Assembly: GCA_001602955.1 (NCBI GenBank)
Contig: LVAC01000019.1
Span: 62,001 to 126,000, forward strand
Reading direction: 5' to 3'
Length of the DNA stretch: 64,000 nt
Origin: Sulfurospirillum sp001602955
GTDB lineage: Bacteria; Campylobacterota; Campylobacteria; Campylobacterales; Sulfurospirillaceae
The first letter of the stretch is position 1. Each line of letters begins with the position of its first letter. The translations under genes and the position numbers were made by a program. Below the pieces are notes generated by a model, which had not been told where the DNA came from, did no database searches, and was given only the letters and a program-made list of their open reading frames with translations. Shown here piece after piece: positions 16,088 to 24,853 of the stretch.

Positions 16088-17163
16088 GCAGCAATACGTT
16101 CGGTAAAAAGTTTTGTTTTACGACATTCGGCGAGTCTCACGGACGCGCGATAGGATGCGTGGTTGATGGCGTACCCTCGGGACTTGAGATCGACGAGGCG
16201 TTTCTTCAACGCGAGTTAGATCGACGCCGTCCCGGTCAAAATGCTTTTGCCACCGCACGGAAAGAGGGCGATAAGGTCGAAATTTTAAGCGGCGTCTTTG
16301 AAGGGAAAAGTACCGGAACGCCTATTGCGATGGTTATCTTTAACGAAAATCAAAAAAGCGGCGACTACGAAAACGTCAAAAACCTCTTCCGTCCCGGACA
16401 TGCCGATTTTACCTATTTTTACAAGTACGGTTTGCGCGATTATCGCGGCGGCGGGCGTAGCAGTGCGCGGGAAACGGCGGCGCGCGTTGCGGCGGGTGCG
16501 ATTGCGAAGTTGATGCTAAATGCCTTACATGTCAAAGTTCAAAGCGGTATTTGCGCGATCGGCGGGATCGAAGCGCATTCATACGATTTTGATCGCGTCA
16601 ACGCAAGCGAGATTTACGCACTTGACGCGAACGTCGAAGCGGCACAAAAAGAGGCGATTTTAGAAGCCAAAAATGCACACGATTCGATCGGCGGCGTTGC
16701 GTTGGTACACGTCTTAGGTATGCCCAAAGGTTTGGGAGAGCCGTTGTATTATAAATTAGACGCTATTTTGTGCGAAGCGATGATGGGTATCAACGGCGTC
16801 AAAGGCGTTGAGATCGGAGAAGGCTTTCAGGCTTCAAGGCTCAAAGGCTCCGAAAATAATGACGCTATCGATAGCAACGGGTTTAAAACCAATAAAAGCG
16901 GCGGTATTTTAGGCGGCATTAGCAACGGCGATACGTTGACATGTAAGGTCTATTTTAAACCAACGCCTTCCATCTTTGTCGCGCAAGAGACGATCGATAC
17001 CGAAGGAAAAGAGCTGACATGTAAGCTAAAAGGGCGACACGATCCGTGTATCGCGGTGCGCGGAAGCGTGGTTGCCGAAGCGATGGCGGCTTTGGTCGTC
17101 GCCGATATGGTGTTGTTAAATCTCGGTTCGCAAATGGAGCATTTACGCCGTATTTACGGCTGA
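16084..17163 (+). CDS. aroC: chorismate synthase
   Basis: Last shikimate-pathway enzyme (359 residues), converting EPSP to chorismate with reduced FMN. Family signatures are GESHGRAIGCVVDGVPSG near the N-terminus, the RPGHADFTYFYKYG segment, GGGRSSARETAARVAAGA, and the C-terminal RHDPCIAVRGSVVAEAM. Starts in an ATGA overlap with the rnc stop. It converges on the kinase gene on the other strand, with a 10-bp 3' overlap. Confidence 0.97.
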   Translation: MSSNTFGKKFCFTTFGESHGRAIGCVVDGVPSGLEIDEAFLQRELDRRRPGQNAFATARKEGDKVEILSGVFEGKSTGTPIAMVIFNENQKSGDYENVKNLFRPGHADFTYFYKYGLRDYRGGGRSSARETAARVAAGAIAKLMLNALHVKVQSGICAIGGIEAHSYDFDRVNASEIYALDANVEAAQKEAILEAKNAHDSIGGVALVHVLGMPKGLGEPLYYKLDAILCEAMMGINGVKGVEIGEGFQASRLKGSENNDAIDSNGFKTNKSGGILGGISNGDTLTCKVYFKPTPSIFVAQETIDTEGKELTCKLKGRHDPCIAVRGSVVAEAMAALVVADMVLLNLGSQMEHLRRIYG

Positions 17164-18728
17164 GTTACATACTCTAAAGGTATGCTGATCGTAAAGCACG
17201 TGATGGCTCCTTCGGAGCGCACGTTTAGCCTACCGTGAAAGTAATTTTTGAGAATATTTTGACTCATATAAAGCCCTAGTCCCGTGCCGTTACTCTTTGT
17301 TTTTGTCGTAAAATAGGGCTCAAAAATATGTTTTTTGACCTCCTCGTCGATGCCTCCCGCATTATCTTCTACTTCAACGCTAAAGCAGTTTTTCGCGTCA
17401 ACGGATGCACGAATGGCAACGTATTTATGGGTCGCTTGATGCGCAAAAGCTTCGTGTGCATTGTTTAAAAGATTTAATAATACGTGAATAAAATCGTTCT
17501 TATACAAATACAGCGGCGGTATGTTTTGTATGCTTGTGCGAACTTCGATACCTTCGTTTTCGAACGTTTTCCCGATCAGGGAAAGCGTCATGTCGATGAG
17601 CGTCTTGGGATCGTCGATCGGCTCTTTTGCTTTATTGGGCTTGAAATAGTCTTTAAAATCGTCGATCGTACGTGCAAGATCAACGATTTGCATTGAAAGA
17701 TCGTCGTAATAACGTTTAAATTTTTCCGGTTTAACGACGCCCAACTCGCCGTCTACCTTAATCTGGTTGGCAATGGCGGAAAGAATTGCGAGCGGTTGTT
17801 TCCATTGATGGGCAATCATCGTAATCATTTCGCCCATTGCGGCACTGCGCGACTGAATTAAGAGCAGTTGATCCGCCTCTTTCAGGGATACGATCACGGC
17901 ATTTAAACGGTGTTTAAGCCGGAAAAGCAGTAAGGTCAAAAGCAGTACAAGCAGTCCTTCAAGTCCAAAAATCCACGGCAACCACGGCGTCGGATTATCG
18001 ACCGGTTGCGGCGTATCCAGCCATTGTGCTTTGGCTCGGTAATAAGCGGATTGAGGGTCGCTTTTTAACGTTTTTAACCCTTCGTCCAAGCGTTGTTTCC
18101 ATGAAGCGTTTGCCCCTTTGGTCAATGCAAACTTTAAAACGACGGGGTTGAGTACGACGGTTGTTTTGTAGATCGTTGCGGCATGGGGCTCATTGTAAAA
18201 ATTATTGACGATTGCCGCATCGACTTTTTTTTGTTTGAGCAATTCAAATGCTCTTTTAAAGCTGTCGACCTCGAGAAAAATAGGTTTAATATCGTAGAGG
18301 GCACTTTCGTGTTTGAGGGCTTCGGTTTGGATACTGTTTTTTAAAACGGCAACGTGTTTACCGTGTAAATCCAAAATAGAGCTCACGGGAGTAGCGGAAT
18401 GCGTGTAAACGACCGACCAGCTGGAAAGGGCACCTTCGTCGTTGAAGTCAAAACGCGCTTCACGGGCTTTAGAATAGGCGACGTCCGGCATCATATCGAT
18501 TTCCCCGCTTTCAAGCTTTTGCAAGCACTCTTCCCATTGGCAAGGCACATAGCGCACATCCCAATGAGCCTCTTGTGCAATGGCATCGATCAGATCGACG
18601 AAAAAGCCCGCCGGTCGATTTTCGGTATCAAAAAATATTTTAGGGGGATTGTTATAAATGCCGATATTGATGGAGTCGGTTGCGTAAAGCGAATACGAAA
18701 GTAAGAATAACGCGATATATTTGCCCAT
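17154..18728 (-). CDS. sensor histidine kinase with periplasmic solute-binding domain
   Basis: A 524-residue kinase. A signal peptide (MGKYIALFLLSYSLYA) leads into a family 3 solute-binding domain (about 18-240; 'INIGIYNNPPKIFFDTENRP', 'GFFVDLIDAIAQEA'), a membrane helix (about 255-275), a short coiled coil, then HisKA with IAHQWKQPLA and an HATPase (NLLNNAHEAFAHQ, VEDNAGGIDEE, GTGLGLYMSQNIL). It probably senses an amino-acid-like or small organic ligand in the periplasm. I chose the ATG at 18728 because GAGGAG lies 7 nt before it and it starts the signal peptide. No response regulator gene is adjacent. Confidence 0.9.
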   Translation of the reverse strand: MGKYIALFLLSYSLYATDSINIGIYNNPPKIFFDTENRPAGFFVDLIDAIAQEAHWDVRYVPCQWEECLQKLESGEIDMMPDVAYSKAREARFDFNDEGALSSWSVVYTHSATPVSSILDLHGKHVAVLKNSIQTEALKHESALYDIKPIFLEVDSFKRAFELLKQKKVDAAIVNNFYNEPHAATIYKTTVVLNPVVLKFALTKGANASWKQRLDEGLKTLKSDPQSAYYRAKAQWLDTPQPVDNPTPWLPWIFGLEGLLVLLLTLLLFRLKHRLNAVIVSLKEADQLLLIQSRSAAMGEMITMIAHQWKQPLAILSAIANQIKVDGELGVVKPEKFKRYYDDLSMQIVDLARTIDDFKDYFKPNKAKEPIDDPKTLIDMTLSLIGKTFENEGIEVRTSIQNIPPLYLYKNDFIHVLLNLLNNAHEAFAHQATHKYVAIRASVDAKNCFSVEVEDNAGGIDEEVKKHIFEPYFTTKTKSNGTGLGLYMSQNILKNYFHGRLNVRSEGAITCFTISIPLEYVTQP

Positions 18729-18790
18729 GAGAAAACTCCTCGATGGGCAAATCATAACGTGTTTTTTCTAAGAAGCGATTAAAGCTCCCT

Positions 18791-21052
18791 TTAGGCGAAT
18801 AAAAGCAAGACGCGGTAGGTCATAAACGCTAAAACCCATGCGGTCGCAAACGTAAAGAGCACTAATAAAGCGGTGTGTTTGAGACTCTCCGCTTCTTTGT
18901 AGAAAACAGCGGTTGCCGCAAGGCACGGTAAATAGACCATAACGAAAACGATAAACGCCATAGCGGAGGCGAAGCTGATATTTTCTTTGATAATATCGCG
19001 TAACGATGCGTCGTCTTCGCTCACTTCATCGCCTAGTGCGTATAAAACACCCAACGTTGAAACGATCACCTCTTTTGCGGCAAGACCGCTGAGGGTTGCA
19101 ACACCCATCTTCCAGTCAAATCCGAGCGGTGCAAAAAACGGTTCTACCGCTTTTCCCGCCATACCGAGATAGGTTTGCTCCATGATTTTTTCATGTTTTT
19201 CGTTTTCCAATGCGGCGATTTGATCCTCAACGCTTGTGCCTTCTTCCGCGCTCTCTTTTGGATCTGCTACGGGGGCTTCTTTGTCGGCTTCGGCGGAAGC
19301 GACTTTATCGTCGCTCGGAGCTGTTTCTTGTGCTTGAGCGGTGTCGTCTTTTTGAGCCGTTAAGGCTTCTTTATCCGTTTCTTGCGTCGCTTGAAGGGCT
19401 TCTATTTTTGCGCCGTATTCTTCTTCAATGACGTCGTTTTTCGGATAAGAGCTGATAAACCAAATTAACATCGAAGCGAGTAAAATAAACGTTCCCGCTT
19501 TTTTAAGGTAAAGAACCGATTTGGAGTAAACCATAAACCAAAGCAGTTTAAGGCTCGGAAGACGGTATTTGGGCATTTCCATAACAAACGGTTCGTCTTC
19601 GCCTTTAAAGGCGGTAACGCGTAAAATTTTAGCGGCAATGAGCCCTAAAATCGCTCCGAAAATATAAATGGCAAATAAAACGTTTCCGGCGACGCTTTCG
19701 TCGAAAAACGCTCCGGCAAAGAGAACGTAAACGGGAAGTCGCGCGCCGCAACTCATAAATCCGATAATAAACATCGTCAGCAAACGATCTTTTTTATTTT
19801 TAAGCGTTCGTGCCGCCATGTAAGCCGGAACGGAACAACCAAAGCCCGTGACGAGCGGAACGAAACTTTTACCGTGTAGACCGAACTTGTGGAAAAAGCC
19901 GTCTAATAAAAAAGCGGCTCTTGACATGTAGCCGGTCGTTTCTAAAAGAGCGATGCCTAAAAAGAGAATGATAATGTTCGGTAAGAACATCAAAACGCTG
20001 CCTACACCCGCGATAATACCGTCGACGATCAACGATTTGAGTGCTTCGTTGTCGATGGTTTCGCCTAGCGTTTCACCGAGCCAACCGAAACCGCTTTCGA
20101 TCCAATCCATCGGAAATTGACCTAACGTAAACGTGAGTTGGAACAGTGCCCACATTAAAAAAACAAAGATAGGGAGACCTAAAAATTTATGGATCAAAAC
20201 GGCATCGATTTTTTGCGTTACGCTTTGCGCTTTGATTTTGGAAACGCTCAAGACTTCGGTGCATAAACCCTTGGCAAACGCCGCGTGCTGGCGGTGAATG
20301 ACTTCGTCGATCTCGTCGCATTGGCAGTACATGTAAACATGTCCCAAGGCGTTGTTAAGAATGGGTTGAAGTTCGACGTAAAGCGGGTGTTCGTGTATGA
20401 TGGCGTAGATTTCTCTTTTTTGCCATAACAGTCCGACGGCGATTTGTCGGTAGCTTAGACCTTCGATGGTAAAGTGTTTCTCTTCTAAAAAGCGCGCAAT
20501 CGTTTGCAGTTGATCTTCGACTTCGCTACCGTAAATCAGTTTGGAAGGTATCAAGGCTTTTTCGTGAACGTCGATAATCGTATCGACCAATGTTTCGATA
20601 TTGTATTTGGTTTTGGAAGAGACGCGAATACACGGAACGGAAAGAATTTTACTCATGTTCTGGGCATTGATATTGATGCCTTCTTTGACGGCCTCGTCAT
20701 CCATATTGAGAGCTAAAACGATTTTTTTATTTAACTCCAACAGTTCCGTCGTGAGCATCAAGTTGCGCTCAAGATTGGTCGAGTCTAACACGTTGACGAT
20801 GAGATCGTAGTCACCTTTTTTCAAAAACTCTTTGGTTACTTTTTCGTCGGCGGAAAAATCTTCAAGCGAATAAAGACCGGGTAAATCGATAAATTCGATC
20901 GCATAATCGTCCGTGCGAAGTTTGGCGGTCGCTTTTTCGACCGTAACGCCCGCAAAGTTACCGATTTTAAGGTTGGAACCGCTGATGGCGTTGGCTAAAT
21001 GGCTTTTTCCGACGTTAGGCTGACCGACGAGGGCAATGGTAATTTTTTTCAT
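18791..21052 (-). CDS. feoB: ferrous iron transport protein FeoB
   Basis: Fe(II) permease of the inner membrane, 753 residues. The N-terminal G domain has G1 GQPNVGKS, G2 GVTVEKAT, G3 DLPGLYSL and G4 LNMDD; two Gate halves with several membrane helices follow (about 280-530 and 640-750). Unusual is an acidic, Ala/Glu/Asp/Lys-rich, low-complexity stretch at about residues 545-615, between two membrane segments, where FeoB normally has a short loop. It overlaps the feoA stop by 4 bp, so feoAB form one operon. Confidence 0.96.
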   Translation of the reverse strand: MKKITIALVGQPNVGKSHLANAISGSNLKIGNFAGVTVEKATAKLRTDDYAIEFIDLPGLYSLEDFSADEKVTKEFLKKGDYDLIVNVLDSTNLERNLMLTTELLELNKKIVLALNMDDEAVKEGININAQNMSKILSVPCIRVSSKTKYNIETLVDTIIDVHEKALIPSKLIYGSEVEDQLQTIARFLEEKHFTIEGLSYRQIAVGLLWQKREIYAIIHEHPLYVELQPILNNALGHVYMYCQCDEIDEVIHRQHAAFAKGLCTEVLSVSKIKAQSVTQKIDAVLIHKFLGLPIFVFLMWALFQLTFTLGQFPMDWIESGFGWLGETLGETIDNEALKSLIVDGIIAGVGSVLMFLPNIIILFLGIALLETTGYMSRAAFLLDGFFHKFGLHGKSFVPLVTGFGCSVPAYMAARTLKNKKDRLLTMFIIGFMSCGARLPVYVLFAGAFFDESVAGNVLFAIYIFGAILGLIAAKILRVTAFKGEDEPFVMEMPKYRLPSLKLLWFMVYSKSVLYLKKAGTFILLASMLIWFISSYPKNDVIEEEYGAKIEALQATQETDKEALTAQKDDTAQAQETAPSDDKVASAEADKEAPVADPKESAEEGTSVEDQIAALENEKHEKIMEQTYLGMAGKAVEPFFAPLGFDWKMGVATLSGLAAKEVIVSTLGVLYALGDEVSEDDASLRDIIKENISFASAMAFIVFVMVYLPCLAATAVFYKEAESLKHTALLVLFTFATAWVLAFMTYRVLLLFA

Positions 21053-21279
21053 GAAGCAAGCTCCACTTCGACTGTTTTGGCTTCGTCTAAGCGTAAAGCG
21101 ACCGAACTAAAACCCAGTGCGATTTTAATCGTATTTTTTTGTAAACTCGTCTCGACGACTTGAACTTCCTGTCCGGCACTAAGACCGAGCGACTGTAAGC
21201 GTTTTTTTAAACTATGTTGTGCGTGGATAGTTTTAATGAATGCTTTTTGATTTTTATCGATCTGCGATAGATCAACCAT
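21049..21279 (-). CDS. feoA: ferrous iron transport protein FeoA
   Basis: A small SH3-like cytosolic partner of FeoB, 76 residues from the chosen start (MVDLSQID). Upstream in-frame ATGs at 21312 and 21294 exist, but AAGGAG lies 7 nt before ATG 21279. The core HSLKKRLQSLGLSAGQEVQVVE and GFSSVALRLDEAKTVEVEL match FeoA. The next-door Fur-box-like sequence supports iron control. Confidence 0.93.
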   Translation of the reverse strand: MVDLSQIDKNQKAFIKTIHAQHSLKKRLQSLGLSAGQEVQVVETSLQKNTIKIALGFSSVALRLDEAKTVEVELAS

Positions 21280-21330
21280 CACGTTCTCCTTCATTTCTAA
21301 AGTATTGATCAATGCCCTTGAAGCGAGGCA

Positions 21331-21353
21331 TTGATAATAGTTATTGAAATAAT
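21331..21353 (-). promoter_or_regulatory. Fur-box-like sequence upstream of feoAB
   Basis: The stretch TTGATAATAGTTATTGAA contains the inverted repeat ATAA-tag-TTAT and resembles the GATAAT-type repeats of Fur boxes. It lies about 50-75 bp upstream of the feoA start, a normal place for Fur repression. Match is partial. Confidence 0.5.
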
Positions 21354-21406
21354 AGAGTAATAAAGCTTTCGTATACTTTAATTTTAATAGTTGCTATCAA
21401 ATTGTT

Positions 21407-21955
21407 TTAAAAAAGCGTCGGTTGGGAAAGCTGTTTGAGTTTGAAGCTTTTGCGATGAATGTCGCAATAACCGTATTGACGAATACGATTGACATGTAAA
21501 GCCGTACCGTAGCCTTTGTGCTTTTCAAAAGCGTATTCGGGATAAAGCGGTGCTAGTTCGTACATGTAACGATCACGCGAGACTTTGGCAAGGATACTGG
21601 CGGCACTGACTTCGGGAACGAGCGCGTCGGCTTTGACCATCGTTGAGATGCCCTCCACGCCGAACGTACAATTGCCGTCCATAAGAATGTCGTGCGTGCT
21701 AAAGTGTGCTTTGATGGTTTCGATCGCATGGCGTAAACAAAAACTGAGTCCTCGGGTATCGATCATAGCGTGATCGCAAAAGACGATTTTGGATTCGCTT
21801 TTTTCCAAAAGGGTTTCAAAAAGAGCTTCACGGTGCTTTTCGCTTAACAGTTTGGAGTCGTTGAGTCCTGCAACGGGTTCTTTGAGTACCGCGCCCGCCA
21901 CGACAAGAGGTCCCGCCAAACATCCGCGACCCGCTTCGTCAATTCCGCATAACAT
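21407..21955 (-). CDS. rnhB: ribonuclease HII
   Basis: RNase HII (182 residues) removes single ribonucleotides and primer RNA from DNA. Catalytic residues are in CGIDEAGRGCLAGP (Asp, Glu), VKADALVPEVSAASILAKVSRD and the later Asp of DILMDGNCTF. The YPEYAFEKHKGYGT segment is typical of the family. It starts 90 bp from the divergent SpoIIE-type gene, so the two share an intergenic promoter region. Confidence 0.96.
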   Translation of the reverse strand: MLCGIDEAGRGCLAGPLVVAGAVLKEPVAGLNDSKLLSEKHREALFETLLEKSESKIVFCDHAMIDTRGLSFCLRHAIETIKAHFSTHDILMDGNCTFGVEGISTMVKADALVPEVSAASILAKVSRDRYMYELAPLYPEYAFEKHKGYGTALHVNRIRQYGYCDIHRKSFKLKQLSQPTLF

Positions 21956-22011
21956 ATCATCTCCTTATCCAAGCTAAGGAAGTTTAATATAGATTTGCTA
22001 AAATTCACGAG

Positions 22012-22028
22012 ATACCTTGCAAAGGTAT
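22012..22028 (+). repeat. palindrome in the rnhB/SpoIIE-type promoter gap
   Basis: ATACCTT-gca-AAGGTAT is a perfect 7-bp inverted repeat between the candidate -10 TAAAAT (21999-22004) and the AAGGAG of the phosphatase gene. It could be an operator or a short 5'-UTR hairpin. Confidence 0.4.
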
Positions 22029-22045
22029 ACCGACAAGGAGAGCGT

Positions 22046-23296
22046 ATGCTACATGTCAAAGAAGATTTGGACAAAGCGTTTAATAAAGAACTTTTCGTGA
22101 TTAAAAACGATCTGTATTACCAACAAATCGACCTTCACAAAAACGGAAAAAAAGAGCTTTTGCGCGTCGATATTTCGTATAAACCGCACAGCACGCTTAG
22201 CGGCGATACCTACTCTTTGCGAAAAACGAAAGACGGGCGTTTGGTCGGGTTTATCGCCGATGCGATGGGCAAGGGCATCACGGCGGCTTTGACGGCGATG
22301 GCTACGACGCGCTTTTTGAACTACTTTTTTGACGAGATGGAAGAAGACTCTGCGTTTCATCTGGAAATCTGGACGAAAAAATTATTAAAATTTATACAAA
22401 CCAATCTTTTTGACGAAGAGATTATTTCGGTGTTGCTTATGGAGTACGACGTCCACACTTCGACGCTCAAGTATGCTTCATGCGGCATGCCTCCTTTTTT
22501 TATGATGGAAGAGAATCAAGCGTGTCAATCGATTCGAAGCAATAACCCGCCCTTAAGCATTTTTACCGAATCGATTCGTATCGGAACGCTTTCAACGCAT
22601 GCTATCGTTAAAATGCTCTGTTACAGCGACGGATTGAGCGAAAGTCTTTTAAATGACGAAAAAGCGTACGCTTCGTGCGTCAAGCAAGATTTTATCGAAG
22701 CCTTTTGCGTAAAAGAGTTTCACGACAAGGTCAATACGCGCATCGGTAAAGGCGACGACGATTTAACCTATATCTTTATTCAACGACTCGAAGTCCCCAA
22801 AGCGTTTAAGACCTTACGCATCGAGAGCACGTACGAAGCAATCGACCAAGCGTTAATGGTTGTGGCGGATGATCTCAAAAGGGCCGCCATCGATCCTAAA
22901 ACGTCCAGTCAAATCTTACTTACCTGTTCGGAGCTTTTACTCAATGCACTGGAACACGGAAGTTTCGGTGTCGATAAAATGCGAAAAAATTATTTGATAG
23001 AGCACAATTTATTCGACGACGAGATGCAACGTCTTGAAGCTTTGCACCGCCGCAAAAAAATTAAAATCGTTTACGGACTCTTCCTCAACGGCAATCGCGA
23101 ACTTTTTGAAGCAACGATTAGTGATCAAGGTGAGGGATTTGACACGATGGTGCTCAAAAACATCGTCATCAATCCTCATAAACTCAACGGACGCGGTTTT
23201 GTGATTATTCGAAAGCTTTTAGACCATTTTTATTTTAACAAAAAAGGAAACGCGATTACGATTCAAAAATTTATCACGCCTTCACGAGAGTTGTAG
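22046..23296 (+). CDS. SpoIIE-type PP2C phosphatase with RsbW-like ATPase domain
   Basis: A soluble 416-residue protein. The first half is a PP2C/SpoIIE phosphatase (SGDTYSLRKTKDGRLVGFIA, DAMGKGITAALTAMATTRF, then CYSDGLSES and GDDDLTYIFI). The second half (about 255-410) is a GHKL ATPase of the anti-sigma-factor type: N-box LLTCSELLLNALEHGSFG and ISDQGEGFDTM. Such fusions act in partner switching, where the phosphatase activates a STAS antagonist. No receiver or sensor is attached. ATG 22046 is chosen over an upstream in-frame start because AAGGAG lies 7 nt before it. The only STAS-like candidate seen in the window is at 814-1083; a link is speculative. Confidence 0.87.
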   Translation: MLHVKEDLDKAFNKELFVIKNDLYYQQIDLHKNGKKELLRVDISYKPHSTLSGDTYSLRKTKDGRLVGFIADAMGKGITAALTAMATTRFLNYFFDEMEEDSAFHLEIWTKKLLKFIQTNLFDEEIISVLLMEYDVHTSTLKYASCGMPPFFMMEENQACQSIRSNNPPLSIFTESIRIGTLSTHAIVKMLCYSDGLSESLLNDEKAYASCVKQDFIEAFCVKEFHDKVNTRIGKGDDDLTYIFIQRLEVPKAFKTLRIESTYEAIDQALMVVADDLKRAAIDPKTSSQILLTCSELLLNALEHGSFGVDKMRKNYLIEHNLFDDEMQRLEALHRRKKIKIVYGLFLNGNRELFEATISDQGEGFDTMVLKNIVINPHKLNGRGFVIIRKLLDHFYFNKKGNAITIQKFITPSREL

Positions 23297-24361
23297 CGCC
23301 CATTCCCAAAACGGGATGATCGAAAAGCTCAGCCCTTCGATGTCTTGAGCACTTTCGCTGCTGAGCGTTACCACTTCGACGCGTTTAACATGTAAAGCCC
23401 AAAAGGAGGGTAAAAGTTTTTGAAGCCTTGCTTCAATGGCTTGCGTTGTGGAAAATCCCGCACACAAAATCGCCAAAGATTCTTCGGGCAGATAAAATTC
23501 GATACCTTCTTCGTAATAAATGATTTTATCGCGTTTGATAAGCTCTAAAAAGACCATATTTTCAAAGCGTTTCAAAAAATCTTTTTTAAAACTTAGTGCG
23601 TCTTTGAAGGTAAAATCGATCAAATAAACTTTTTTGTTAGCATTAGGTTGGCGGTACTTTTCCACTAAAAAAAGCAGCCTTTGATCTATGAGGCGCATTG
23701 CGAGCGCATAGAGTTTATCCTTGGAAATCTTCGTCATACTTTTGAGATAGTTGTAGATTTGAAACAGCGAAACTTTTGAGCCTTGGAGTTCGCAAAAGCG
23801 TTTGTAGATTACATACTCTAAAGGATCTCTCAAAACGATATGCAACATCTCTTGCGTCAGTTTGGCATGTTCGCTTTCACTTTGTTGAATCAAATACGGG
23901 AACGTGCCCTGATCGGTAAAGAGGTTGAAAAGATGCTCGACATTAGAGTGTTTCTTGTCAAATGCCAAAAATTCTTCAAAATCCAGCGGATAAAGCGTGA
24001 GCGTCTCAAAACCTTGAAGAGGTTTACATGTAGAAGTAGAAGTCGAAATAATCATCTCTTCGACGCGCGGCAATTCAAATGAAAAATCAAAATTTTCCAC
24101 AATCAACAACCGGATAGGATGACGGCGGATAAAATCGTTTAAATGTTCGATAATTTCGTTTTTATCGATGCGTTCGTCTGCCCAATCGAGATACAAATAC
24201 TCTTTGAGTTCGTAATGGCTTAAATGATCGAGAATTAAAGAGGTTTTCCCGCTTTTTCGAGGTCCGTCTAATAAAACTTTTTTAGACTGAATCGAAATTT
24301 TACGATCAATAAACAAAGGATTTTTAAGAGGGATTTCGTATAAAAATTGTAAAGATTCCAT
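23282..24361 (-). CDS. AAA-family ATPase (AAA_14 type)
   Basis: A 359-residue ATPase. Walker A is GPRKSGKTS (33-41) and Walker B-like RLLIVENFDFSF follows a helical segment. The C-terminal half (about 190-355) has a winged-helix-like part and a conserved KKVYLIDFTFK, as in AAA_14/DUF4143 proteins, whose roles are poorly known. It ends 15 bp inside the convergent phosphatase gene. It has its own promoter region with a 19-bp palindrome. No toxin, transposase or phage gene is nearby. Confidence 0.75.
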   Translation of the reverse strand: MESLQFLYEIPLKNPLFIDRKISIQSKKVLLDGPRKSGKTSLILDHLSHYELKEYLYLDWADERIDKNEIIEHLNDFIRRHPIRLLIVENFDFSFELPRVEEMIISTSTSTCKPLQGFETLTLYPLDFEEFLAFDKKHSNVEHLFNLFTDQGTFPYLIQQSESEHAKLTQEMLHIVLRDPLEYVIYKRFCELQGSKVSLFQIYNYLKSMTKISKDKLYALAMRLIDQRLLFLVEKYRQPNANKKVYLIDFTFKDALSFKKDFLKRFENMVFLELIKRDKIIYYEEGIEFYLPEESLAILCAGFSTTQAIEARLQKLLPSFWALHVKRVEVVTLSSESAQDIEGLSFSIIPFWEWALQLS

Positions 24362-24390
24362 GGTTGACTCCTTGACGAATATTTTATAGT

Positions 24391-24409
24391 TTTCCTTTTT
24401 AAAAGGAAA
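24391..24409 (-). promoter_or_regulatory. 19-bp palindromic operator candidate of the ATPase gene
   Basis: TTTCCTTTT-T-AAAAGGAAA is a perfect inverted repeat with 9-bp arms. On the minus strand it ends 2 bp before a -10-like TATAAAAT (about 24381-24388), so a bound protein would cover the -35 region. Confidence 0.45.
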
Positions 24410-24447
24410 TAAAATAGACTTACTTCTATCAAAAAGCCCTATATTTC

Positions 24448-24476
24448 TTGACTTTTGCTATCTATTATAGTAAAAT
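24448..24476 (+). promoter_or_regulatory. sigma70-type promoter of the S10 ribosomal cluster
   Basis: TTGACT (24448-24453), a 17-bp spacer, and TAAAAT (24471-24476). This is the best two-box promoter in the window, 56 bp before rpsJ. Confidence 0.65.
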
Positions 24477-24493
24477 CACAGTCCTTTAATTAG

Positions 24494-24510
24494 GTCATCA
24501 TCACGATGAC
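24494..24510 (+). promoter_or_regulatory. short leader hairpin before rpsJ
   Basis: GTCATC-atcac-GATGAC forms a 6-bp stem in the 5' leader of the S10 operon. It is followed by a weaker CAGG-ggt-CCTG stem (24521-24531) that overlaps the GGGG ribosome-binding site. It could serve feedback control by a ribosomal protein but is much shorter than the E. coli S10 leader. Confidence 0.35.
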
Positions 24511-24532
24511 AAGTTCTTTACAGGGGTCCTGA

Positions 24533-24844
24533 ATGGAAAAAATTAGACTTAAACTCAAGGCGTATGACCATAGAGTTTTAGACAGATCTGTTGCAGCTAT
24601 CGTCGAAGCTGTTAAACGAACTGGAGCCGAGATCGTCGGACCAATTCCTATGCCTACAAAAATCAAGCGCTATACGGTGCTTCGATCACCGCACGTAAAC
24701 AAAACTTCTAGAGAGCAATTCGAAATGAGAATTCATGCACGTATGATTGACATCGTGTCTGCAACCACAGATACCGTTGATTCACTCATGAAGCTTGATC
24801 TTGCGCCTGAAGTCAATGTTGAAGTAAGAGCAATGGGTAAATAA
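24533..24844 (+). CDS. rpsJ: 30S ribosomal protein S10
   Basis: Complete S10 (103 residues; MEKIRLKLKAYDHRVLDRSV, later GPIPMPTKIKRYTVLRSPHVN). It is a component of the 30S head and, as NusE, of antitermination complexes. First gene of the 29-gene ribosomal cluster, directly after the promoter. Confidence 0.98.
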   Translation: MEKIRLKLKAYDHRVLDRSVAAIVEAVKRTGAEIVGPIPMPTKIKRYTVLRSPHVNKTSREQFEMRIHARMIDIVSATTDTVDSLMKLDLAPEVNVEVRAMGK

Positions 24845-24853
24845 GGGGTAATG

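Noticed and set aside
23282..24361. AAA_14 ATPase as part of a defence or toxin system
   Set aside because: Neighbours are housekeeping or signalling genes, composition is normal, and no effector or nuclease gene is beside it.
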